Assembly (NCBI GenBank): GCA_020446945.1
Contig: JAGRDS010000001.1
Location: forward strand, 122,554-186,553
DNA from: Parvularculaceae bacterium
Lineage (GTDB): Bacteria; Pseudomonadota; Alphaproteobacteria; Caulobacterales; Parvularculaceae
Direction: 5' to 3'
DNA length: 64,000 bases
The notes under the pieces are model-generated. The model ran no database searches. It was not told the origin of the DNA and saw only the letters and a program-made list of their open reading frames with translations. Both the position numbers and the translations under genes were made by a program. Every line of letters begins with the position of its first letter. Position 1 is the first letter of the stretch. Below are positions 27,348 through 35,724 of the stretch, piece by piece.

Positions 27348-28553
27348 TTATGCGTCCGGTAATTCAAGAATGCGTTTTGAAATAATATTGAGCTGCACTT
27401 CCGACGTGCCGCCTTCTATCGAGTTCGCTTTCGTCCTGAGCCAGCCTTTGGCGAGCTTGCCGTCCTCAGAGCGTGCGCCCTCCCATTCGAGGCCGTCGGC
27501 GCCGGAGGCGTCCATGAACAGTTCAAACCGGCGCTTGTTGAATTCAGTGCCGTAATATTTCAGCATCGAGGATTTGGCGCCCATGCCCTGGCCCGCCTTC
27601 GCTTCGTCTTTCAAACGCTCCATCGTCAGGAGAAACGCCCAGCCGTCGACTTCGGCCTGCGCCACTTTCGCGCGCAACATCGGATCGCAAAGACGCCCGC
27701 GCTCATCGACGCCGACATAATTCGCCGCAACTTCGCCGATGCCGCGACCGCCGAGAAGGCCGCCGCCGCCGGCGCCGATCATTTCACGCTCATGTGTCAA
27801 AAGGTATTTCGCAACATCCCATCCGCGATTGATCGTTCCGACTATCGCGTTGACGCCGCCGCCATGTTCCTTCGGCACGACGACATCATCGAAAAAAGTC
27901 TCGCAGAAGGGCGACTTGCCCGAGATCAGCTTGATCGGTTTCGTCGACACGCCCTTTGTCGCCATGTCGATCAGGATGAATGAAATCCCGTCATGCTTCG
28001 CCGCTTTCGGATCGGTGCGGACGAGCGCGAAAATCCAGTCGGATTCGTCGGCGTAAGACGTCCAGATTTTCTGCCCGTTAACGAGCCAGTGATCGCCCTT
28101 GTCCTCGCATTTGCATTGAAGCGAGGCGAGGTCTGAGCCGGCGTTCGGCTCGGAATAACCCTGGCACCAGCGAATTTCGCCGCGCGCGATCGGCGGCAGG
28201 AATTTCGCTTTCTGCTCATGCGTTCCGTATTTGAGAAGCGCCGGCCCCAGCATCCAGATGCCGAAACTTTCAAGGGGCGAGCGCATCTTCATCTTGCGCA
28301 TTTCGGCCTTGAGGACTTTCACTTCCTCTTTCTCAAGGCCGCCGCCGCCATATTCCTTCGGCCAGGCCGGAACGGTCCAACCCTTTTGCGCCATGCGTTC
28401 GAGCCACAGCTTTTGCGCGTCGGATCTGAATTTCCAGTTGCGTCCGCCCCAGCAGATATTTTCTTCGCCGCCGGCGCCGTCGCGCATTTCTTTCGGGCAA
28501 TTGGCGTCGAGCCAATCCCGCACATCGTTCCGGAAGGCTTCGATATCGCTCAT
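27348..28553 (-). CDS. Acyl-CoA dehydrogenase
   Basis: This protein of about 401 aa is an FAD-dependent acyl-CoA dehydrogenase with WCQGYSEPNAGSDLASLQ (acyl-CoA/FAD loop), GQKIWTSYADESDWIF and a C-terminal NSIEGGTSEVQLNIIS segment holding the usual Glu-Gly catalytic region. It introduces the 2,3-double bond in an acyl-CoA. It lies 9 bp upstream of the second dehydrogenase gene, suggesting co-assembly. ATG 28553 has AGGGAA about 8 nt upstream; a TTG two codons earlier is an alternative. The substrate class is unknown. Confidence 0.92.
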   Translation of the reverse strand: MSDIEAFRNDVRDWLDANCPKEMRDGAGGEENICWGGRNWKFRSDAQKLWLERMAQKGWTVPAWPKEYGGGGLEKEEVKVLKAEMRKMKMRSPLESFGIWMLGPALLKYGTHEQKAKFLPPIARGEIRWCQGYSEPNAGSDLASLQCKCEDKGDHWLVNGQKIWTSYADESDWIFALVRTDPKAAKHDGISFILIDMATKGVSTKPIKLISGKSPFCETFFDDVVVPKEHGGGVNAIVGTINRGWDVAKYLLTHEREMIGAGGGGLLGGRGIGEVAANYVGVDERGRLCDPMLRAKVAQAEVDGWAFLLTMERLKDEAKAGQGMGAKSSMLKYYGTEFNKRRFELFMDASGADGLEWEGARSEDGKLAKGWLRTKANSIEGGTSEVQLNIISKRILELPDA

Positions 28554-28634
28554 AAGCAAGGTTCCCTGAAATTCCGTTCGGCGCGATCAAACGCCCGCGC
28601 GCGCCGCAACGCAACATTCTTTGACAGCCGCCGC

Positions 28635-30341
28635 TTACGCCTTCCAGGCCGGCGCGTTCTGGAGGGCGATCCGGCGGATCGTCTGTTTGTCGAATTTTTC
28701 AGTGCCGAGCCTCGGCAGCGGCGCCGGCGAAATCCAGATGCGCTCGGGCAGCTTAAACCCTGCAAGCTCGCGCGCCATGAATTCGCGCAACCCCTGCGGC
28801 TCCACGCCTGCGCCCTCTTTCGGATAGACGACAAGCCCGACCCGCTCGCCAAGCGTTTCGTCGGGAACCGAAAAAGCGATCGCCTGCGCCACGCCGTCGT
28901 GCTGATAGGCGCGCGCCTCAACTTCGAGACAGGAAATGTTCTCGCCGCCGCGAATAATGAGATCCTTGATGCGATCAACGATATAGAGAAACCCTTCTTC
29001 GTCGAGTCGGCCGACATCGCCGGTTCGAAACCAGCCATCCGGCGTGATCGCACGCGCCGTGTCATCGGGAAGGTTCAGATAGGCGCGAAAATTCGCCGGG
29101 CTCCTGATCCAGACTTCGCCGGCCTCGCCCGTCGCGCAATCGCCGTTTTCGCCGACGATCTTGATATCCGTGACCGGCGGCAACGCACGCCCGGTAGAAT
29201 CCGGCCGTTTTTGATAATCGGCCAGCGAAATGATCGAGCCGGCCGCGTTCGTTTCAGTCAATCCATAGCCAGATGACGGATTGGCGTTTGAAAATTTCTC
29301 CTTTAGACGCTTCACCTGATCCGGCGGGCGCTTGGCGCCGCCCGATCCGATATCGACAAGGCTCGGCATCGGCGTCGATCCGGCTGCGTCGATCAATTCG
29401 AAAGACTGGCTCGGCACGCCGACGAAGTTCGTCAGCCTGTACCGATTGATGAGTTCGACCGCCAGCGCGGGATCCCATCTATACATGATCGCAACGCGCC
29501 GGCCTGCTATCCATGACAGGAGAAAAATCGCGTGCGAACCGGTTACGTGAAAGAGCGGGATGCCGAGCAGAATGCCCGGATCATCGCCGAATAACGAAAC
29601 GCCGCCGCGCGCATCCTTTATCGCCATCGCGATGAACGACCATGAAAACAATGTCGACAACGCGCCGCGATGGGTGAGAACGACGCCTTTCGGATTACCC
29701 GTGGAACCCGACGTATAATAGATCGCGAAATCATCGTCAGGCTCAATGTCGATTTCAGGCGCAGCAGACGAATGCGATTTTTCGACCAGTCCGGCGTAAT
29801 CGAAATCGGCGCATTCCGGGCTTGCGCGCACTGAAATCAGCGTCAACCCCAATTCTTCCTTGAAAGGACGAATATATTCAAAGCGCCTGTCATCGACGAA
29901 AGCAATTCGCGCGCCGCAATCGGAAAAAGCGAATTTCAGTTCTTCGCTTTTCCACCAGGCGTTCAACGGCACCGCCACCGCGCCGAGCGAAATGATCGCC
30001 ATATAGGCGGCGCACCATTCCGGATAATTGCGCATGGCGAGGGCGACCCTGTCGCCTTTTTTTACGCCGAGCGTTTCCGACAGCGCGTTCGCCACGCGAC
30101 ACGCCTGCGACCAGAGCCTGGCGTGCGTCCAGGTTTCTCCTTCATAGTACAAAAACTCCTTGTCGCCATAAGTCGCACCCTGAAGGAACACGCCGACAAG
30201 GCTCGGCGGGGCGTTCTCAAACACGCGGTAAACATTGCCGCGTATCGTCGCCTGGCCGACCTTGAATAGCGGGTTTTCGGCAAGCAGCTTGAAAGCGCTC
30301 GCGGCGATCTGCTCCGTCGTCGGAAACGCGCTTTGCGCCAT
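28635..30341 (-). CDS. AMP-forming acyl-CoA ligase
   Basis: From ATG 30341 the product is 568 aa, of the ANL superfamily. Motifs visible are the P-loop IYYTSGSTGNPKGVVLTH, SGYGLTETNAAG, GWFRTGDVGRLDEEGFLYI and KDLIIRGGENISCLEVE. It activates a carboxylic acid as acyl-AMP and then acyl-CoA. As first gene of the minus-strand cluster it likely supplies the substrate for the dehydrogenase pair downstream. GGGAGTGG precedes the chosen ATG; the 20 residues upstream are not typical. The substrate (fatty, branched, isoprenoid or steroid acid) cannot be read from the sequence. Confidence 0.92.
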   Translation of the reverse strand: MAQSAFPTTEQIAASAFKLLAENPLFKVGQATIRGNVYRVFENAPPSLVGVFLQGATYGDKEFLYYEGETWTHARLWSQACRVANALSETLGVKKGDRVALAMRNYPEWCAAYMAIISLGAVAVPLNAWWKSEELKFAFSDCGARIAFVDDRRFEYIRPFKEELGLTLISVRASPECADFDYAGLVEKSHSSAAPEIDIEPDDDFAIYYTSGSTGNPKGVVLTHRGALSTLFSWSFIAMAIKDARGGVSLFGDDPGILLGIPLFHVTGSHAIFLLSWIAGRRVAIMYRWDPALAVELINRYRLTNFVGVPSQSFELIDAAGSTPMPSLVDIGSGGAKRPPDQVKRLKEKFSNANPSSGYGLTETNAAGSIISLADYQKRPDSTGRALPPVTDIKIVGENGDCATGEAGEVWIRSPANFRAYLNLPDDTARAITPDGWFRTGDVGRLDEEGFLYIVDRIKDLIIRGGENISCLEVEARAYQHDGVAQAIAFSVPDETLGERVGLVVYPKEGAGVEPQGLREFMARELAGFKLPERIWISPAPLPRLGTEKFDKQTIRRIALQNAPAWKA

Positions 30342-30429
30342 GTCGAAACCACTCCCTGAAAAGGTTCCGTTCGTTTGTAGCCGACCCTTTGCGCCCCTCA
30401 AACCATTGAACGCATATCGATCGCGACAC

Positions 30430-31947
30430 TCAGCGCCTGGCGGTGAGTTTCCCCGCCGCCTGCCGCATCAGGGAAAACGCCAGCCGCTCGGCGCCGTCGG
30501 GGCGGTTTTCAAGCGACCAGAGCGCGAAATGCGCGGCGGCGTAAAGGACAACGCCGATGACGACTTCGACGCTGAGGCGTGCGACGGGCGTCCACTCGGC
30601 GGCGAATCCTGCGCCGGAAAGCGCGCCGAGGCCTGCGGCCATCGCGAGCGATGATATGATCGAGCGGCGTGCGCGCCAGAGAGGTCGCCACATGCCCGCG
30701 CCGCTTATGCGCGCATAAAGGCCGAGATTGAGCGCGATGTGAATTATCCCGCACGCGGCGACGGCCCAGGCTGCGCCGGCTAATCCATATTCGAGCGCGC
30801 CCCAGATGAAAGCGGGCGTGCGGATGCAAAAGAACGCAAGCTCGCGCAGGAAGACGAAGCGCGTCGAGCCGAGCGCCATCGCGAAATACTGGGTGGCGAT
30901 CAACGGCATCTGCAATCCCATGACGGGCGCGACGATCTGGATGACGGGAACGGCGGGCGCCCATTTTTCACCAAGCAGGAACGACACGAAATCGGCGGCG
31001 ATAAAAGCAAAGCCGATCGCGGCCGGCGTCGCGATTGCGGCCATCGCCTCCACCCCCTTCAAAAACGCCTGATCGGCGCGTTTTGGGCTTTCCTGCAATT
31101 GCGAAAGCCCGGGATAGATGGCGCGCGTCGCCGGAAAGGCGATTTCGCGCGTCGGCAGTTCGGCGAGCTGGCACCCCATAAAAAAATGCCCGGCGCCGGT
31201 GACGCCGATTGCGCGAGCAAGGATCAGGGGATCGAGCTTGTTATTAAGCGCCGCCATCAGGCCGACGCCGGTCAGCCAGCCGGAAAAGCCGAGGATGCGC
31301 CTGAAGGACGCCATCGAAAACCGCGGCGCGTAAGGGCGCAAACGATAGGAAAGCCAGAGATGAACAAGCGCGTTGGTCGCAAGGCCGAGCAGGATCGCCC
31401 AGTAGGTTCTGAAAAGCACAGCGATCGCGATTGAAACGACGACGCCGGCGATTTTGTTGGCGACCTCGACGGCGAATTGTTTTGAAAAGTCGAGATCGCG
31501 CTCGAACTCGTAAAAGCGCGGATTGATGAAGCCGGTCACCAGCGGATAAACCGCAACGCCGAAAAAGACCCAGAAAACGCGCGCATCTGCGTAAAAATTC
31601 GCCGCGAGGGGCGCGACCGCCGCCAGAAAAAGCGCGATGCCAATTCCGCGCAGCGCCGACAGGGAGAACAGCGTGTCGAGGTCGTCGCGGTTTGCGTCCC
31701 TGAACCGGACAACCGCCTGGCTGACGCCGATATCGGTGATGTTGACGAGAATCTGCATCGTCGTAAGGCCGATCGCGACGACGCCGAAATCCTCAGGCGC
31801 AAGGATGCGCGCGACGATGATCGTATTGAGGAAGCCGAACAGGCCCATGACGAATCGTGCGCCGAGGATCCACCCGGCGCCGCGCGCAACGCGCGCCGCA
31901 AGCGGCGCGGCCGCCGGATCTGGAGGAGGGCTCAAGGTCTGCCGCAA
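30430..31947 (-). CDS. Polysaccharide/oligosaccharide flippase (PST family)
   Basis: This 505-aa inner-membrane protein has 12-14 hydrophobic segments. It carries the Polysacc_synt N-terminal pattern GAGWILGARFVMGLFGFLNT (as read in pieces) and LAPEDFGVVAIGLTTM. It is predicted to flip lipid-linked oligosaccharides for LPS or exopolysaccharide. It stands alone, away from the glycosyltransferases at 52-58 kb. The start is uncertain: TTG 31947 lies very close to GGGAG, and TTG 31935 is an alternative. It is divergent from the inositol monophosphatase family gene. Confidence 0.88.
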   Translation of the reverse strand: MRQTLSPPPDPAAAPLAARVARGAGWILGARFVMGLFGFLNTIIVARILAPEDFGVVAIGLTTMQILVNITDIGVSQAVVRFRDANRDDLDTLFSLSALRGIGIALFLAAVAPLAANFYADARVFWVFFGVAVYPLVTGFINPRFYEFERDLDFSKQFAVEVANKIAGVVVSIAIAVLFRTYWAILLGLATNALVHLWLSYRLRPYAPRFSMASFRRILGFSGWLTGVGLMAALNNKLDPLILARAIGVTGAGHFFMGCQLAELPTREIAFPATRAIYPGLSQLQESPKRADQAFLKGVEAMAAIATPAAIGFAFIAADFVSFLLGEKWAPAVPVIQIVAPVMGLQMPLIATQYFAMALGSTRFVFLRELAFFCIRTPAFIWGALEYGLAGAAWAVAACGIIHIALNLGLYARISGAGMWRPLWRARRSIISSLAMAAGLGALSGAGFAAEWTPVARLSVEVVIGVVLYAAAHFALWSLENRPDGAERLAFSLMRQAAGKLTARR

Positions 31948-32088
31948 AGCTCCCTGCGTGAAGGTTCACCTCCCCTTAGACCGAGCCGATCGCCGGCGCC
32001 AAAGGGGTCCGGTCCCGCGCCTTGCGCCCGCCCTTGCGCTCAGAGCCGGCGACGCTATGGTGCGCGGCCTTTTTCCAAAGGATGACCA

Positions 32089-32883
32089 ATGCCGCACGCC
32101 TCGGCCCTCATGACCGTGATGATTAACGCCGCTCGCAAAGCGGCGCGCGGCCTGTCGCGCGATTTCGGCGAGCTTGAGAACCTCCAGACCTCGAAGAAGG
32201 GCGCGGCCGACTTCGTTTCGGCGGCCGATCTGAGGGCGGAGCAGATTATCTTCGAGGAACTGTCGAAGGGGCGGCCCAAATACGGCTTCGTCATGGAAGA
32301 GCGCGGCGAGATTGAAGGCGCGGACAACTCAAACCGCTGGATCGTCGATCCGCTGGACGGCACGACGAATTTCCTCCACGGCCTCGGACAATTCGCAGTT
32401 TCCATCTGCCTGGAACGCGACCGCCAGCCATACGCCGGCGTCATATACAATCCCGCCGCGAACGAGCTTTTCTGGGCCGAGAAAGGCGAAGGCGCATGGC
32501 TTAACGACAAGCGTATGCGCGTATCGGCGCGTCGATCGCTGGAGGAGTGCCTGTTCGCGACCGGCCTGCCTTTCAAGGGGATGCCGGGACGGGAACGGTC
32601 ATTGAAAGAGGCCGACCGGATTTTGTCCGAAACGGCCGGCGTTCGCCGCTTCGGCTCGGCGGCGCTCGATCTCGCTTTTGTCGCCGCCGGCCGGTTCGAC
32701 GCCTATTGGGAACGCGGGCTCAACGCCTGGGATGTCGGCGCCGGCGTCGTCCTTGTTCGTGAAGCCGGCGGCATCGTCACAGAAATCGAAGGCGGCGCGG
32801 GACCGTTGCACGCAGGATCGATCCTCGCCGCGAACGCTGACATCTACGCCGCCGCGCAAAAAATTCTGGCCGGCGTCAAATAA
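32089..32883 (+). CDS. Inositol monophosphatase family protein (SuhB-like)
   Basis: This 264-aa protein has the Li+-sensitive phosphatase motifs: Glu in MEERGEIEG, WIVDPLDGTTNFLHG (metal-binding Asp residues) and LNAWDVGAG. SuhB in E. coli also acts in rRNA transcription antitermination complexes. Which activity applies here cannot be told. AAGGA lies 7 nt upstream of ATG 32089. A terminator-like hairpin follows immediately. Confidence 0.92.
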   Translation: MPHASALMTVMINAARKAARGLSRDFGELENLQTSKKGAADFVSAADLRAEQIIFEELSKGRPKYGFVMEERGEIEGADNSNRWIVDPLDGTTNFLHGLGQFAVSICLERDRQPYAGVIYNPAANELFWAEKGEGAWLNDKRMRVSARRSLEECLFATGLPFKGMPGRERSLKEADRILSETAGVRRFGSAALDLAFVAAGRFDAYWERGLNAWDVGAGVVLVREAGGIVTEIEGGAGPLHAGSILAANADIYAAAQKILAGVK

Positions 32884-32884
32884 A

Positions 32885-32918
32885 AAACGCCCGCCCGGGA
32901 GGGGAGGGGCGGACGTTT
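32885..32918. terminator. Terminator-like hairpin between convergent suhB-like and hsp20 genes
   Basis: AAACG...CCGCCC pairs with GGGCGG...CGTTT, with one C/A mismatch and a purine-rich loop. The flanking A and T runs make it usable in both directions. It starts next to the stop codon of the phosphatase gene. Confidence 0.7.
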
Positions 32919-32957
32919 CTTATTCGCATCGCTTGGGGCAACGATGCGTGGGGGGAC

Positions 32958-33416
32958 TTAAGCGGCGTTCGACGCCTTCAGCACTTCGACTTTCGAACCG
33001 CTCGAGTTGATTTCGATTTTGCGCGGTTTCTTCGCCTCGGGAATTTCACGCTGAAGCTCGATGTTCAACAACCCGTTCGACAGGTTTGCGCCCACCACTT
33101 TCACGTGATCGGCGAGCTGGAAGCGGCGCTCGAAAGAGCGGCCGGCTATACCCTGATGCAAAAAGGTCCGCGCATCTTCCGCGTCGGGGCGCATGCCGAC
33201 GACTTTCAACGTCGTTTCGTGAATCTCGATTTCGATATCGCTTTCGGCGAAACCGGCGACTGCAAGCGTGATGCGATAGCAGTCTTCATCGACGCGCTCG
33301 ATATTGTAGGGCGGATAACCGCCCGCTTCGGATTTGCCGAGATTGTCGAGAAGATCGAACATTCGGTCGAAACCGACAGTGGTTCGATAAAGGGGGGTCA
33401 GGTCGTAACTGCGCAT
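32958..33416 (-). CDS. Small heat shock protein Hsp20 (IbpA-like)
   Basis: This 152-aa protein starts MRSYDLTPLYRTTVGFDR, typical of proteobacterial IbpA-type sHSPs. An alpha-crystallin domain follows (about 35-125: YRITLAVAGFAESDIEIEI, GIAGRSFERRFQLADHV, ANLSNGLLNIELQREIPE), with a short C-terminal tail. It holds unfolding proteins for refolding by DnaK/ClpB. ATG 33416 has AAGGAGG at ideal distance, which also forms the base of the RNA thermometer. Upstream ATG at 33473 lies inside that RNA element and is rejected. The conserved I-x-I/V tail motif is seen as KIEI. Confidence 0.95.
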   Translation of the reverse strand: MRSYDLTPLYRTTVGFDRMFDLLDNLGKSEAGGYPPYNIERVDEDCYRITLAVAGFAESDIEIEIHETTLKVVGMRPDAEDARTFLHQGIAGRSFERRFQLADHVKVVGANLSNGLLNIELQREIPEAKKPRKIEINSSGSKVEVLKASNAA

Positions 33417-33503
33417 TCTTTCCTCCTTCGAGAAGCAAGGGACTGAGACGCCTTGCGGTCCGCAACACCGCAAATGCGCCGACCGGAGCCGAACGGCCTC
33501 CGA
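33417..33503 (-). promoter_or_regulatory. ROSE-type RNA thermometer in the hsp20 5' UTR
   Basis: Three stem-loops lie between the predicted transcription start and ATG. The SD-proximal one reads CCUUGCUU-CUCG-AAGGAGG (33440-33422, minus strand). UUGCU faces the Shine-Dalgarno with a G opposite G, the diagnostic ROSE feature. Upstream hairpins are TTGCGG/CCGCAA (33453-33473) and CGGAG-GCCG/CGGC-TCCG (33484-33502). ROSE elements melt with heat to free the SD of alphaproteobacterial small heat-shock genes. The pairing was done by eye. Confidence 0.85.
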
Positions 33504-33510
33504 TGAAACC

Positions 33511-33539
33511 TAGTTAGGAACTGGATTCGCGCGTTCAAG
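33511..33539 (-). promoter_or_regulatory. RpoH (sigma-32)-like promoter of hsp20
   Basis: On the minus strand, CTTGAA (33539-33534) and CCTAACTA (33518-33511) are separated by 15 nt, close to the heat-shock sigma consensus. A transcription start around 33503 would place exactly the three-hairpin leader in the mRNA. Confidence 0.65.
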
Positions 33540-33611
33540 AGGCCGTTAGGCGGGTTTCGAGCGCGCGAAAGACCGTGCTACGGTTTCGACGGAACCAGAA
33601 GGAAACGATAA

Positions 33612-34475
33612 ATGCGATTTATGATGGCCGGGGCGGGCGCCGCCGCGCTTGTTCTCGCTGCGTGCGGCGGGTCCGGAACAAACGCCGACGCTGCGCCGGA
33701 CGAAACGCCGACGCCGGACGCAAGCGCCCTGCTTGACGGCGCGATCGCCGGAGAAAACCGGAGCGAGGAAGAGCGCGCGCGCGACGCATGGCGCCACCCC
33801 GGGGAAACGATAAGGTTTTTCGGCGTTGAACCTTCGATGACCGTCGTCGAAGTCTGGCCCGGCGGCGGCTGGTATACGAAAATCCTGGCGCCGTATCTGA
33901 AGTCCGGCGGCGGCGCGTATTACGCCGCGCATGTCGATCCGGCCGCGAATGAACGATCGGCTGCGCGGGTCGAGAGTTTCAGGACGGATTTCGCAGACGC
34001 GGATATTTATGGGGATGTGCGCGTCACCGCCCTTGGCGCCGGCGCGCTCGCGCCCGACGGTTCTGCGGACGCCGTGCTGACATTCCGCAACGTTCACAAC
34101 TGGTTGATAGCCGGCAAGGCGCAGAAATATTTCGACGCATTTTATGCGGCGCTGAAACCGGGCGGCGTTCTTGGCGTCGTCGAGCATCGCGCCGATGAAA
34201 GCGCGGACGACAATGACGGCTCAAGCGGTTATGTGAAGGAATCGACGGTCAAGGCGCTGGCGGGCGCGGCGGGATTTGAGTTCGTTGAAGCGTCCGAAAT
34301 CAACGCAAACCCGGCGGACACGAAAGACCACCCCTTCGGTGTCTGGACATTGCCGCCCGTGCGCCGCTCGGCGGCGTCGAACGGACTTGAAGACCCCGAA
34401 TTCGACCGCGCGAAATATGACGCCATCGGCGAGAGCGATCGTATGACGCTCAAATTCGTCAAGCCGGCCGAATGA
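33612..34475 (+). CDS. Exported methyltransferase-like lipoprotein (COG4798-type)
   Basis: The 287-aa protein begins with a lipoprotein signal (LVLAACGGS, Cys18) and an acidic linker. A class I methyltransferase-like domain follows: the motif I equivalent is VVEVWPGGGWYTKIL, the strand-4 region is AVLTFRNVHNWLI, and ALKPGGVLGVVEHR comes after. The same pattern occurs in an exported predicted methyltransferase family. A SAM-dependent enzyme outside the cytosol is hard to explain, so it may bind another ligand. AAGGAAA precedes ATG 33612. The next gene overlaps by 4 bp (ATGA), making a translationally coupled trio. Confidence 0.85.
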   Translation: MRFMMAGAGAAALVLAACGGSGTNADAAPDETPTPDASALLDGAIAGENRSEEERARDAWRHPGETIRFFGVEPSMTVVEVWPGGGWYTKILAPYLKSGGGAYYAAHVDPAANERSAARVESFRTDFADADIYGDVRVTALGAGALAPDGSADAVLTFRNVHNWLIAGKAQKYFDAFYAALKPGGVLGVVEHRADESADDNDGSSGYVKESTVKALAGAAGFEFVEASEINANPADTKDHPFGVWTLPPVRRSAASNGLEDPEFDRAKYDAIGESDRMTLKFVKPAE

Positions 34476-34774
34476 GCCTCGATCATCCTTTGGCGAGCGG
34501 CGCGGAACAAACGTTCAAGCGCGGTTTCGGCGCGATCTTGAGGATAGCGCCGGACGGACTCGCCGCATTCGATGTCGACGGGCGCGGCGCGACATGCGTT
34601 CTGCGTCCGGCGTCGGATGAAAATCCGCAATGCGTCTGGCGCGCGAGCCCCGATACGCTGAACCGGATATTCGAAGGCGGACGGGCGCTTGAAAGCGCGT
34701 ATCTTTCCGGGCGGCTCAAAATCGCCGGCGACATGAGCGTTATGGCGCGCGTCATTCTGGAGAGCGCGCGATAG
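34472..34774 (+). CDS. SCP2 sterol-binding-domain protein
   Basis: This 100-aa protein matches the SCP2 fold by pattern: FKRGFGAILRIAP, a central beta-sheet with VWRASPDTLNRIFEGG, and the closing LSGRLKIAGDMSVMARV, which resembles the lipid-tunnel helix of sterol carrier protein 2. It probably binds a lipid or acyl-CoA. It overlaps the upstream lipoprotein gene (ATGA) and the following hydrolase (ATAG), so the three are expected to be made together. Confidence 0.82.
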   Translation: MSLDHPLASGAEQTFKRGFGAILRIAPDGLAAFDVDGRGATCVLRPASDENPQCVWRASPDTLNRIFEGGRALESAYLSGRLKIAGDMSVMARVILESAR

Positions 34775-35724
34775 CGGATTTTATTCGCATTCCGTCTAAC
34801 CCGACGCCGCCCCATGGCGAGGCGTTCGACTTTCGCGCCGCAGACGGCGCGGTGCTGCGCGGCGCGATTTTTTCGGCGCCGTCCGCGCGCGCGAGCGTCG
34901 TTCTCGTGTCCGGAAGGTCGGAGTTCATCGAAAAATATTTCGAGACGATCGGCGATCTGCAAAGCCGCGGCTTCGCCGTCGCGACCATGGACTGGCGCGG
35001 CCAGGGCCTTTCCGAACGCCTTTTGCCCGTGCGGGAAAAAGGCCACATCCGCGATTTCGGCGTATTCCGTTCAGATCTGAGCGTGTTCATGGACAAGGTC
35101 GTCGGCGAACGCCTTCCCGGCCCTTATGTTCTGCTCGCCCATTCGATGGGCGGCGCGCCGGCGCTGCAAATGCTCGCGGACGGCGACAACCGCTTTTGCT
35201 GCGCCGTCTTATGTTCGCCGATGACGCGCCTTTACGACAATCTGTTCAAACAGATCGGCGTGCGCGCGCTTGGCGAAGCGGCGAGCCGGATCGGATTGTC
35301 GCGCTATGCGATCGCTGGAACGAAAGAACACTCAATGGCGTTTGAAGGCAACGTCCTGACGTCGGACCGCGTCCGCCATGAGCGGTTTCGCGCCTTGCAG
35401 GCGGCGGCGCCGAATGCGACGATCCACGAGCCGACTTATGGTTGGCTGCGCGCCGCGACGCAGGCGATGGATGATATTCACAAGCCGGGTCGCTTTGAAA
35501 ACCTTCACACGCCGACCCTGATCCTGTCGGCGCAGAACGATCACCTTGTGCGCGCGCGCGATCACGGCTGGATCGCCAAACAGTCTCCGCTCATCTCGCG
35601 AAAGATAATCGAAGGCTCGCTCCACGAGATCATGATGGAGCGCGACGAAATACGCGATCGGTTCTGGCGCGAATTCGACGAATTCGTCGATCCGGTCGTT
35701 TCGCGCAAGGCCGCCGCGCAATGA
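34771..35724 (+). CDS. Alpha/beta hydrolase (lysophospholipase-like), probable AUA start
   Basis: This serine hydrolase shows the oxyanion/first strand region VVLVSGRSEFIEKYFE, DWRGQGLSERL, the nucleophile elbow LLAHSMGGAP and the terminal His in GSLHEIMME. It resembles PldB/monoacylglycerol lipase-type hydrolases. The first canonical start (GTG 34852) would remove the first beta-strand (FDFRAADGAVLRGAIF). In-frame sequence upstream looks coding, and the only well-placed initiator is ATA 34771, with GGAG 6 nt upstream, overlapping the SCP2 stop as ATAG. I therefore mark the start there; if wrong, the CDS begins at 34852. It likely acts on lipids with the SCP2 protein (inference). Confidence 0.82.
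   Translation: MADFIRIPSNPTPPHGEAFDFRAADGAVLRGAIFSAPSARASVVLVSGRSEFIEKYFETIGDLQSRGFAVATMDWRGQGLSERLLPVREKGHIRDFGVFRSDLSVFMDKVVGERLPGPYVLLAHSMGGAPALQMLADGDNRFCCAVLCSPMTRLYDNLFKQIGVRALGEAASRIGLSRYAIAGTKEHSMAFEGNVLTSDRVRHERFRALQAAAPNATIHEPTYGWLRAATQAMDDIHKPGRFENLHTPTLILSAQNDHLVRARDHGWIAKQSPLISRKIIEGSLHEIMMERDEIRDRFWREFDEFVDPVVSRKAAAQ

Noticed and set aside
28218..29276. 352-codon plus-strand ORF
   Set aside because: Antisense shadow of the acyl-CoA dehydrogenase and ligase genes.
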